Assembly: GCA_014871385.1 (NCBI GenBank)
Contig: CM026431.1
Location: forward strand, 1,620,464 to 1,684,463
Source: Ceratodon purpureus
Taxonomy: Eukaryota > Streptophyta > Bryopsida > Pseudoditrichales > Ditrichaceae
Direction: 5' to 3'
Length of the DNA: 64,000 bases
Shown: one piece after another, positions 1 through 9,800 of the stretch
Layout of the letters: each line of letters opens with the position of its first letter
How positions within the stretch are numbered: the first letter of the stretch is position 1
Position numbers and translations under genes: made by a program
The notes under the pieces: model-generated
Told to the model about the DNA's origin: nothing
Databases searched by the model: none
What the model saw: only the letters and a program-made list of their open reading frames with translations

Positions 1-1055
1 CTGGCCCCATAAATATGCCATCGTGGAAATTGAGACGTTAGGAAAGGCTACTTGTCTCATCCACGTCAGAAATTAAACATGGACATGATTAATGATCTCT
101 CTCCTTGAATGGCGCCTCCTAAATCCTCTGAATTCATTGTTCTGCCTCTTCAGCCCTCAAAACCCTAATCTGCTTCCTGATGGGAGATTACATCTTTGTG
201 ATGCGAGTATGCCATGTAGCTGAATGGATTCAGTCCAGTTCACTTTGCTACCTGTAGTGACCCAAACAACCTGGAGCGATCATCTTGCAAATTCTGTTTC
301 TCTCTGCTTCTTTGGGTAAAGCGCGATCATGACAGTTGATTCTTGAGTTGCACTGCTGGATTTGAAACTGCTCTGTGTAGAATCTTTATGTTGAATTGAG
401 ATGCAGTCTTTGAGCCATTTGTGCTTCTGGGTTTCGCAACCATGATACCGTCGCACTTGTACCCTGACTTGAGGGGTTAATTGTTAGAGGAACCCAACTG
501 GCGTTTCAATCTGTAAAACTCTTGATGTTGGCATTCTTGGTAGCTTGCAAAGTTGTGGATAGGTGAGAATCCGACTTAATTTGGAGCATAGGCTTCGTCT
601 GGGATCTCTTGGCGCTGGCCATAGCAAGTGGGAAATGCCATTGGAACTGGTGATCTCCAGCCCTTTGGACACGTTTACCAGAATGTTGAGGAAGGTTGTT
701 TGAAAATATGACTGGCACGATTGTTCCTCAGAAGTTCTGGCCTGGTGGTAGAATCTGGGGAGCAACGTTCTTCAAGCAAACTTCCTGATGGCAGGTTGGG
801 TCGCTCCATCGAATCTGATGAGTTTGAAGGTGATTGTTTCCTGAGTTTGTGCTCAATTTTGGGCTCACGATTGAAGTTATAGTTTCGTCATTTTAGTGCC
901 ATTACAGCTTTATGTGCTTTCTGATTTTCATGAGTGGAGGAGGAGCTGGAGATATGCAAAACTATAGGAATATTGTAGTAACGATTGCATGGTGTTAACA
1001 TAATTGTGATTGTCTGCAACAGGATTCAAGGGTTGTTGAAGCGTAGGAGGACGTT
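1..1055. other. Upstream region, no gene seen
   Basis: No convincing coding frame is visible; the open frames here are short and lack family-like content. The stretch probably holds the promoter and leader of the plus-strand gene that starts at 1056. Confidence 0.4.
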
Positions 1056-1819
1056 ATGGTGTTAACCGACCACATTGCCCAGCAAGGCGGGAGCACTTTC
1101 ATTCAAGCAAAAGATGGTAGTCTCTTAGGGTTCCAAGGACAACAACCATCAACGGCTTTGGTATCAACATGGAACCTGTTTCGGCTAGCGCTGGTGTCTG
1201 CATGTATGCTCTTCGCCATTCTAGTTTCAACCATTTACAGTCTCCATCGAGCTGGTGGTGCACCGTCTACAAGAGGAGGCTGGTTGGAGACCAAGCAATC
1301 ACCGTTGCACCATATCCTTCTTCGAGACCAGACATTGTCAGATGAACTAAAGTAAGCGTTTTCTACTACTTTAGTCTGGAAATATTTTCTCGAGTATGTC
1401 GGTTTTGAGGGTCATTCGTATTTGCAGAATGTCTGAAGTGCACTTGTTCTAGGATTTCTGCACCCAAGAATTCATGTTTGCAATTCGTTACGTCTACTTA
1501 CAGGAACACTGATTGCGGATTGCTTCAGAGGATCAACGAGAAGGCAACACTAGAGCTTGAAACTTTGGTGATTGCTGAGACCGTGGTACCATACAAAGAC
1601 AGAGTGATGCTTTCGAAGTATGTCAAGCATCAATTGGATGCGTCTAACGTCATCTCAAATCAGCAAAAATCAGCTGTGATGACAATGGTGGATATGGCGC
1701 CCGTTGAAGGGAGTGTTAATAAAGAAGACAGAGGTGAAGGAGGAAGTTTACGAAATTCTGCGGTCATTGCCATGTTCAAAATACACCAGAACAACATTCA
1801 TTTTATGTTGATCGGGTAA
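1056..1819 (+). CDS. Unknown small single-pass membrane protein, two exons
   Basis: Two exons join in frame: 1056-1351 (donor AA|GTAAGC) and 1504-1819 (acceptor ACAG|GAAC), giving about 203 residues. Around residues 44-66 there is one hydrophobic segment (LFRLALVSACMLFAILVSTI) followed by a basic turn, as in a type II or tail-less single-pass protein with a short N-terminal domain. The second exon gives a soluble acidic/basic mix (INEKATLELETLVIAETVV, then a Lys-rich stretch) that looks like helices. A GTAAAT at the stop could be a further donor, but the downstream frame closes soon after a plausible acceptor near 1890, so only a short alternative tail would result. I do not recognise the family. 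It might be the N-terminal part of a Golgi-type enzyme, but no catalytic domain follows. Confidence 0.5.
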
Positions 1820-2468
1820 ATTTATATTCAGTTTTCTGCTAATTATTGTCTAAGACTTATTTTCTTGTATATTCTCGTTCACGAATTTAGTCTTCTAAAT
1901 GGACGACAGAGTGCGTGTTGAGCCACGGTTGGGAATATGGAGGAGGATATCGGCTAAGGAGCGCAATGATTGGAATGATGTTCTATCAAGGGTGCTTTAC
2001 AACAAGGTTGCCAAGACTCCGCAATTGAACTCATAATTGGTAAATTTCCATTTCTTTTTTTAACCAGCACACGTATTGTTTTGGCTAATGCCGCAACTTC
2101 GACACTGCAGGTTCGTGGTGAGGCAAAGACGTTTTTGGCGTATGGTACTCCGACTCGACTTCTAAATCCCATTTCCGCAACACCAACTTAATTTAAATAT
2201 GATGCCAGTCCAGCTTTCCTAACGGCTTTGAATGAGGGATGATCTCCCTTTCAGCTACGAGACAAAAACTACTGAAGGAAAAAGATTGTAGTAGATATAC
2301 CATAGCTCTGGGTGTAAATAATTTTGATCTGTACTGGCCATCAGGTAGTTTATAAGTGGATACGTCTTTGTGCAGAAGAAGAGAGCACCAAAGACGTAGG
2401 AACTTTCAATACAAGGTCTGCTAGCTTTGATCTGTCCGCGCTTGGAGTGAGGTTCAGATGTCAAGAGT
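1820..2468. other. Intergenic, no gene seen
   Basis: The minus-strand frames at 1954-2172 and 2255-2539 lack family-like composition, and the second overlaps the 3' end of the 212-aa gene in another frame. It is likely 3' UTR of the two flanking convergent genes. Confidence 0.35.
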
Positions 2469-3107
2469 CTAAAGCGACAACCCACTGAAAAGATCCATAA
2501 GAAAATACATACGGGGGTCGTATCCACCCTCATCCTCACCTGGCTTGGCCTTATATACTGCCACGTCCATCTCAGCCCCGTCTATCCTCGTCGTCACATC
2601 AGCTGCTTGTGTGTAACAGAGGCCGAACCAACTCGAATACATACAGGGGTCGTATCCACCCTCATCTTCAGCTGGCTTGGCCTTATCTCCGGTACCTGCC
2701 ACGTCCATCATAGCCCCGTCTATCGTCTTCGTTACATCAGCTGCTTGTGTGCAACAGAAGTCGAACCATCTTGAAGCTTTTTCTCTCTTCCGCTTCTTCG
2801 ACAGAGCCCCGGTATGATTTTTCTCGCCTTCTCCGTTTGGTGCTGTGACAAACATGTCGAACCATGACTGTCCACCAAGCTCTTCCTGGGCCTGAGACAA
2901 CAGCTGGAAAAAACTCTCAAAACTCAATTGCAGGGTCTCGGAGTCTTCCTTAGAAAACTGGCGTGTGTAGCCTTTCAATAGATACTCCAGAACCTCTCGA
3001 GGCTTTTGCCCGAGCCGCTCTTCAACGGCGTGCAGTAGAAGGGGTTGAATGATGTCCATCGCCATGCAGCCAAACATGAATCTCGCATGCTGGCAAAACA
3101 GGTTCAT
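2469..3107 (-). CDS. Hypothetical 212-aa protein with a duplicated 44-residue unit
   Basis: Single uninterrupted frame from ATG 3107 to TAG at 2469. The N-terminal half is predicted helical and Glu/Gln rich. It is followed by a basic cluster KKRKREK near residue 103, a possible nuclear localisation signal. The C-terminal half has two tandem copies of a unit that reads roughly W/F-F-x-x-C-x-TQAADVT-x-x-IDG-x-x-MDVA, then KAKP-x-EDEGGYDP-x-MY. The copies are near residues 113-156 and 158-200 and diverge by only a few residues, so the duplication is visible in the DNA too. I do not recognise the family. The single exon and recent internal duplication suggest a fast-evolving lineage-specific gene. 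No upstream intron was needed to keep the frame open. Confidence 0.5.
   Translation of the reverse strand: MNLFCQHARFMFGCMAMDIIQPLLLHAVEERLGQKPREVLEYLLKGYTRQFSKEDSETLQLSFESFFQLLSQAQEELGGQSWFDMFVTAPNGEGEKNHTGALSKKRKREKASRWFDFCCTQAADVTKTIDGAMMDVAGTGDKAKPAEDEGGYDPCMYSSWFGLCYTQAADVTTRIDGAEMDVAVYKAKPGEDEGGYDPRMYFLMDLFSGLSL
2508..2777. repeat. Tandem direct repeat, two units of about 135 bp, inside the 212-aa ORF
   Basis: Unit A is about 2508-2639 and unit B about 2640-2777. Both begin CATAC-GGGGTCGTATCCACC and both contain CACATCAGCTGCTTGTGTG or a one-base variant. Unit B carries a small in-frame insertion (TCTCCGGTACC region), so the reading frame survives. Confidence 0.8.
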
Positions 3108-3911
3108 CCTGACTACTGTATAGATGTTCCTCTTAATTTTTGCGTGTAAAGTTACCTTCAGATGTACTTAATTACAGTTGAAAACAATGCCAGGCCTGTA
3201 TATCATTTATATCTACAATGCTGGCGGTCGTGTCGACTTTCCACATCTAAACCGATTAAATCATCTTATGCCACGTGGATTGCTTGTGTAGGCGACTCCG
3301 CTTCGGTTTCTTTTTCCCAACTTAGCTTGTCTGCAAACTCAGTGCTCGGAATGTGGAACGCTGAACCAGCCACTATTTGTGTCACTATTTGTGTTACTAT
3401 GTCCTTTTTAACTTCATTCCGGTATAGTGTCCTAGAACGAAAACAGGCTCCGGTTCGCAACTTTGAAAAGACTAGAGGTAATTGACTTCTCTGAGAACCT
3501 TCGGTTCAGTGTCAATTTTGGAGTATTTTGCTGTTGGCTTTCCAAAACTGGTCTATGTCTGTGAACGTCTGTTGTCCAGTGTCCTGAAAGTTAGTGACGA
3601 ACCGGTAATCGTCGCTGTCCTTGCTAAATTTGGGACCATGTGTGAGAATTCATAGTTGCAGTGCTTCACAAGCCAGTTACTTGCGCCCAAAGTGATTGTT
3701 TTGTACAGGATATTATCCTAAGAATCATCTCTTACATCATCAATGGGGTAGAATTGGTAGGATAGCTTTCTCGAAGCAGCTGTTCAGTATTCCCTTGATA
3801 AAGATCTTCGTTGCATGCTGCGAGCCCATTCCAAGCTGGGGTCGCACAATTAGGAGATAGAAATCTTGGTTTGGGGATTTAACGTCGTTTGTGTTTAGTC
3901 TTCAAGTGCAA
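3108..3911. other. Intergenic, no gene seen
   Basis: Promoter side of the minus-strand 212-aa gene and upstream of the first family copy. The plus frame at 3162-3485 has no recognisable content and an unstructured composition; I treat it as chance. Confidence 0.35.
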
Positions 3912-4267
3912 ATGAGGCGGGAGGGACGTTTACGGGGCAATCCCTCGAACAGGAACCGATCACAGGGCTGTGGCGGAACGCGATGCTCAAGGTACCGTTT
4001 GTATCCCGTGGAGAAGTCCAATCGTAAGACTAAGGGGAGGTACAAGAGGCTTGCAGCAGACACGAGCATCAACTCGAGTTTCTCTTCCAGCCGCTGAACG
4101 AGCGTGAAAGTTTTTCTGATGAACTCGACATCGCAGATGAGGATGATCAGTTGAGCACTCTTGCGTTGACAGTGAATGGTATAATTGAAACTGCTCGAGA
4201 GAGAATTCAAGGCGGCTACGGAGATAACTGGGAGATGGACCAAGTGGCGGCCATGATGAGTCAATAA
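3912..4267 (+). pseudogene. Frameshifted copy 1 of the local small basic/acidic protein family
   Basis: The frame starts MRREGRLRG at 3912 and reads a basic Cys-containing head (NPSNRNRSQ, PVEKSNRKTKGRYKRLA) like the intact copies at 5295 and 31304. It then stops at 4097 in that frame. After a one-base shift near 4073-4078 the downstream frame restores the family match: FLFQPLNERE, then an acidic stretch, then LALTVNGIIETA and GGYGDNWEMDQVAAMM, ending TAA at 4267. This parallels DVTVNSMIEAAF and EAEEYAAMAF of the 5295 copy. The C-terminal third of the family (the ESWS..ELSESD module) is missing. I therefore read it as a frameshifted and truncated relative. A tiny intron is an alternative but no GT-AG pair fits well. 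Confidence 0.65.
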
Positions 4268-4783
4268 AAATTATTCCAAAGAGCTCTTCCCTCGTGGTAT
4301 GCTTGCAAACAAAATGCAAGTCAATCTTGATGAGTTTCTGATTCCAGATGTTCTCGAATAGACAATTCAACCAATAGCAGAAGCTGGGTTTGTAGAAAAT
4401 TTTAAAACTATTCCAAACTACTCTGTAATCAGGTTGCTATCGGCACCAATGTAACCTGGGTGCCGATGGCGTAAAATAAAATGTAAATGAACGAACGATA
4501 CGTGTAATGAAGGGAGAAAATCTGCAGGAAGACCGTTGATTGGTCATGACAGACCTGCATTTGCAAACAAAACTACGACATTTCTCTCTTGATAAATTTG
4601 GGATCACGAGATGTGCCATCGAACTTGTCTCCTTGTACTCCAAAATATCCACGCAAATTCCGGGATCAAAATCAATCGCAAATTGTAGTCCATTCCAGTT
4701 CGTTCCAAATTTCCGATGAAGAATTGTCACTGGTTGCAAATCAAATGTTCTGCCAACGTCGTGACTTTCATATTCCTGCTTAA
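4268..4783. other. Intergenic, no supported gene
   Basis: Short frames on both strands (4437-4739 minus, 4589-4783 plus) overlap each other and have no recognisable domain. Confidence 0.3.
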
Positions 4784-5062
4784 TCTGGTTGCAATCGGAA
4801 CGAGAAATTCAGATACGAACCCCTCAAGGTACAGGTCACGCTCCCCGATGTCGGTAACACGAAGCTCCAGAAAATAATCGACGCTACGGATGCCGCTACA
4901 GTACTCCTGGAGTCCAACGCGCCCACTATCTTAAGCATAAGTTAGCTGTCTGCAAATGCGTCAGACTTGCACCAGAAGCCTCTAAATTTTGTGCACGCTT
5001 CTACAGACGAATCTTTTCCAGAGCAGACTCTCGTCATCGAAGTGCTCAACAAGCAACCCTGA
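4784..5062 (+). pseudogene. Possible decayed coding fragment
   Basis: One frame reads a protein-like stretch (KVQVTLPDVGNTKLQKIIDA, TDAATVLLESNAPTIL), meets a TAG at 4943-4945 and continues in the same frame (LHQKPLNFVHASTDESFPEQ, TLVIEVLNKQP) to TGA at 5060-5062. The composition looks coding but there is no ATG and no family I recognise. It lies between copies 1 and 2 of the small-protein family. Chance cannot be excluded. Confidence 0.25.
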
Positions 5063-5294
5063 GCGCAAAGAAATCCTATCTTCGTCACAATATAACTCTC
5101 ACCAAGCTACTGCTAAATCTTCAGTAGACTAGGAAAGTATTTCAAGTAGTGCTCAGCATTCTCCATTGTCTGTAAATTTGTGAGTTATCAACTAGAGAAA
5201 AACATCGACGCACTTACTCTCGGTCAGCAAAGAGGGTTAAAGAGATCATCTGTGCTAGAGAAGGCTGCCAGCGGATTGAGCGTCTAGAACAACC

Positions 5295-5948
5295 ATGAGG
5301 CGGGAGGGTCGACTGCGAGGCACGCCCACCAACAAGAGCAGGCGTACGGGGGGGCGATGCAGGCTAGGCCGCGATCGCTGCTTCGACCATCTGTCGGGGA
5401 AATCGTGGGAGAAGCGAAAGCACAGATGCAAGCGATTCGCAACCGACCTCAACACCAACCCGGTCCTCGCTGACTTCTTCCTTGTGCCTGCGCTTACACT
5501 ACTTCGAGGTGGATATGACGACGAGGAATATGAGAGAAGTTTTCCCCGTGTTGAGGAGGACGAGGGTGCCGTGCAGTTGGCCATCCTCGATGTCACTGTC
5601 AACAGCATGATCGAAGCCGCGTTCATTAAACTACACGGAGGCAAGGGAGGTGGCTTCGAGGCGGAAGAGTATGCGGCCATGGCTTTCACTTCCGATGAGC
5701 TTGGTGGTGGAGCACGAATTGATCATTTGGCGGATGACGCAGGCTTAGACATTGCTGCCATCGAATTGGCATTCCAGCGGCAGCTGGGCATCTTTGAGAA
5801 CGCAGTGGAAGGGTCAGGCTTCTCTGAGTTTGCCACCCAGGGATGGTCGACTTTGAGCGAGGAGAGCTGGTCGGAAGTTGAACTCTCGGAATCAGATGAC
5901 GAGAACTCGGCGGACGACTGGTCTGTGGTGGATCTCGATGAAGCTTAG
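5295..5948 (+). CDS. Intact copy 2 of the local small basic/acidic protein family (217 aa)
   Basis: Single-exon frame from ATG 5295 to TAG 5948. Residues 1-60 are strongly basic with the family signature MRREGRLRGTPTNKSRRTGG, a Cys-x6-Cys pair (RCRLGRDRC) and the basic run KRKHRCKRFA. The middle is hydrophobic/acidic (NPVLADFFLVPAL, then YDDEEYERSFPRVEEDEGAV). Next come helical modules LAILDVTVNSMIEAAF and FEAEEYAAMAFTSDELGGG. The tail is acidic: LSEESWSEVELSESDDENSA and DDWSVVDLDEA. The same head and tail occur in the 31304 copy on the other strand, and parts occur in copies 1 and 4. The charge split and short acidic W-containing tail resemble a DNA- or RNA-binding head with an interaction tail, but that is inference; I do not know the family's function. 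Confidence 0.65.
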   Translation: MRREGRLRGTPTNKSRRTGGRCRLGRDRCFDHLSGKSWEKRKHRCKRFATDLNTNPVLADFFLVPALTLLRGGYDDEEYERSFPRVEEDEGAVQLAILDVTVNSMIEAAFIKLHGGKGGGFEAEEYAAMAFTSDELGGGARIDHLADDAGLDIAAIELAFQRQLGIFENAVEGSGFSEFATQGWSTLSEESWSEVELSESDDENSADDWSVVDLDEA

Positions 5949-6264
5949 GCACGTGAGTAATCTGCAAAGGCGCTGCAGATAATTCACAAACTCAGCTAAT
6001 GCTCGCTCTAACCTTGTACAGACTTGTAATCAGCATCGCCAGCATCCGATGCTTGACTCCTCAAGGCATGAGGTAGCTCCATTCCTTGGGTATATACTTC
6101 GGGAGCGCAAGCCTCAAGATGACAAAACCGGATCAGTGCAATTCTTGTACACACCTAATTACTCCAGCCTGGTACACGCCGATCCAGAAGCCGTAACCCA
6201 CTTTTGGAATTTTTTCCTATAGAGTTCAACGGACATTCCGTCGCAGAATCTCCCTGTAGCGAAC

Positions 6265-6315
6265 CCTAGCGGGTTTTCCGATGGAATTCCCCCCCCCGCG
6301 GAAAAACCCGCTAGG
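6265..6315. repeat. Inverted repeat (16/17-bp arms) with GC-rich stem
   Basis: Arms CCTAGCGGGTTTTCCG (6265-6280) and CGGAAAAACCCGCTAGG (6299-6315) pair with one bulged base around an 18-base loop that contains a C-run. It sits next to a long T tract (about 6335-6364). Confidence 0.75.
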
Positions 6316-6334
6316 AGGGAAAACCCGGGCAGTT

Positions 6335-6364
6335 TTGTTTTTTTTTTTTTTTTCTTTTTTTTTT
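6335..6364. repeat. Poly-T tract (poly-A on the minus strand)
   Basis: An almost uninterrupted T run broken by single G and C bases. On the minus strand it is an A-rich tract downstream of the recombinase gene. Confidence 0.8.
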
Positions 6365-6855
6365 GGAGTAAAAAAAAATAGAATTCAGCAGAGTTAACAA
6401 ATGACTCAAAATTCTTAAATTTTAAATTAACAACGTCTGCTTAATCTGCTTAACTCTGTTAAACTTTAGTCTATCTTACAATAACAAACTTTGTCAAAAT
6501 TACTCTCTTTGAAGAAATGTTTTTAAACATTAGTTAATAGAATCAAAAACTAGATATCAGAAATATACAGAATAAAAATGCAAGGGCAAAAACAAGGAAA
6601 TTTTGACGTGGCCTTGTGATTTTACTCAATGAAAATTGTTTTGATAACTTTTGTTATCAGAAGTTGTTTCATAGTAGAGTCTCTGCTCAGTGATCAAAAT
6701 CTAAGTGCACAATTGTTTTTGATAGCAAGCGGTAATCTACAAGCAGTTAAAACTGAAATGCTAAAATACTCCCAAAACATCAGCTATTCCCTAGTACTAT
6801 GAAGCAATATCTACAACTGTATAAAAACAACGCTCTGTAGCAACTGCAAATACAG

Positions 6856-9800
6856 CTACTGAGAACTTAAAGGCGCCGAATAGAACGATTCAACCTGCAT
6901 TACATAAAAACGTACGGAATTAGTAACCACAATAAAAAAACACCACAATCAACACAACAAAAATAAACGAATAAATAATGTAATCAATTCACAATATACC
7001 TTGGGAAGGTTAGTCATTAGTGTTGCAACAGCACTTGGATCAAAAGAGCCACTGAAATTGAAAAAATTACACCCCTGTGCTGAACCAAAAACGAATCCGC
7101 CAGACGAATTGCCCTTTTGAACTGGTAACTACAAACAAAAACCAATAGATAAGGACAGTTGTATTGGAAAAATCAAGGAAATGTATTGAAACAAGGCAAA
7201 AACTAAAAATCTAATTAAAGCTTGAACAATTCAGAGGAAACCTCTTTAGCAATGTGCAAGGATGTCTTTCCATTGCCTGCGATTTCTTCACCCACCTGAA
7301 TAAACAAAGTGTAATAACAAAATCAAACAAAAATCGAATAGCAGACAAGATCAACAGAAAAAAACATACAGAATAAAGATATACCTTTGTAGACAGATTG
7401 GTTGACTTAGGCTTCGGAATGAACTTCATGTCCACAGCAGTTTGCTCTGCTTTAACTTCATTCTTCACCGGAGTAGCATCCTGGACTTCAGTCTTCGCCA
7501 AACCACCGTTCTGAATCGAAATCAAAGAACATAGATTAATTGAAATTGAAAACAGTAGAAACATAGAATGAAAAAAAAATAAACAAAGTAAATTCAAATA
7601 AAGTACAAATGATACCTTCAAGATATTCACTCTCTTCACTTCCTGAGATAAAACCTCAGCATACTTTTTGCCCTCCCCTGAAATGATCCGCTGGCAAGTC
7701 TCCATCTGAAGCTTTAAAGGGTTAGTATTATACGTGTTGTAAGACTTCACGTCCCGGTGGCCTGTCATAATCATTCCCTTATCAGTTGGAATTTGGGCCT
7801 CCGCCATCCTTGAAATGCCCATTCTCCGAGGGGTTTTATTAGTAAACTTGCGATCACCAACAACGATTCCTGAAAACATATAATAAAAACTACATCAGAA
7901 AAATTAAAAGGTAGAAAAATGTAAAGAGAAATTAGAAAGAACATAATAGAAAAGAGGTTAGAAAAAAACCTGGAGTGGACTCGATTAATGTTTTGACAGA
8001 CTTCCCAAGTGTGTTCTTTCCCACTGGCCTCTTCTGGAACCAAACAGCATCTTGAAACTTGCAATTCGATTTGGACATAAGGAAAACAGGGTGAGGGTTC
8101 CCCTCAAATCGCACGATCAAATCTTCCTTCGAGAACTTTGGCCAATGCTCTGACATGCGCTTCCACGTCGCCACCACATCTGAATCAGAACAGTCGATGC
8201 TGTGCCTGATCGAATTCTTCGAGCAATGTTCGATGTCCATTTTGTATGTCTTGGACAGACTTGGGTTATACCTAAAACAACAACAAGTTAAACCATCCAG
8301 AAATTAGCGACTTCACAGAAAATAAGCACCAAAATACAAGAAAAAATTAGAATCAACAATAACGAACAACTAACAACAACAATAAAGCTAACAATTACAA
8401 TAAATGGGGAAAAAAAGCTAGCAATAACCATAAACTAACAGCTTAGGAAATCAGCACAGACCATTTACAAACGCATTTACAAACCAAGAGTTTAAGCAGA
8501 AATAAAAACTTTGAAATCAAAAAAAATAAAATACTGAAACTGTTTAACACTACTATAACCAACCAATAAAACTATAAAAAATTACCTTAAAAACTCTACA
8601 CCAAACTCATTTAGCAATTGAAATTGCCCAACATGAGTATTCCTTAATTCATCCTGGCCTCGGATGAAGAAATTCCGACAACAGAAGTACACGAAACGGT
8701 GATTCAGGCCAGTTGGAGTTGATAACGAAGCCGCTGGAGACGACAAAACCAAAATTTCTTCATCCCTCGTTAGAACATCAGAAGTCGAAGTTGTCAATCC
8801 AAGACCGCGCTTGAACGACCTTCTCACAGACTCTGTTCCAGCATTCTTCACCCTGCGGTACCTGGGGTCGAGCATTATGTTGAACGGGGGCTCAATCGAT
8901 GAAGTCTCTTGAAGCCGAATTTCTTGACGAGCTCTAATAACCCTACCGATCGATCTTATCATGTTTTGCAACCTGCCAATAAATTTCTGAGTTAAAATCC
9001 GTAAATTAATAATAATAAAAGTTTTCAATTCAGATTACGGAACTCATACAAAATAAGAAGCACAGAAAAGGGAATAGAAGACTTACGTGCCAGGGGGATA
9101 AAGAGAACCATCATGTTTCGTGACCTGAAGAACGAATTCCTTTAGAATCTCCACAAAACCCCGTATATCCTCTTCTTCGGATAACTCGCCGATGCTCTTC
9201 TCCGTAGAGTAACCTTGAAACCGGCGCCACTCATTAAAAGCATTAGTCGCCCAGATCTCCGAGTGCAGGCTCTTTCTATCCCCTCCCATCGCGACATTCT
9301 TCAGTTCCTTCTCATCAAGGTCTCGAAACCTGCTACCCCTCTCAGTCGTACCTAAAAAGAAAACCAGTAATTAGAAAACAAATAGATATAAAGAACTACA
9401 CAGCTAAATTCAGCAATACAACTTCATCTAATAAAACACAGATTATAAATTCATCTAATAAAACACACAATAACAACAAATCAGAAACAAACAGATACAA
9501 ACACTGAGAAAGAAAAACGTACCGCTATTCTGAGCTTCTCCAGATCCATTTGAACCAACTGCCTGATTGCTGTCATCATATGATCCATCGTCATCGTCCT
9601 CTGGAAAGTTGCCGTTCATCGGTATGAAAATGTTGTCAGGATCTTCGTCGTCGTCCTGATCCTTGTAAACTCCAGGAAAATCACTACCGTCATCTTCGTT
9701 GTCAATTTTCTCCTCGTCTTCTGCTTTGTCTTCTGCTTTGTTATCTCCGACCTCTCCAACCGCATCGGGAACTGGTTCCAGAGGTAGCGGTAGCTCTGCA

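Larger units (their letters stand above)
5949..6855. other. Intergenic, hairpin and homopolymer tract
   Basis: No gene seen. It contains the inverted repeat at 6265-6315 and a T-rich run. The AT-rich part from about 6370 is probably the 3' UTR or flank of the minus-strand recombinase gene. Confidence 0.4.
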
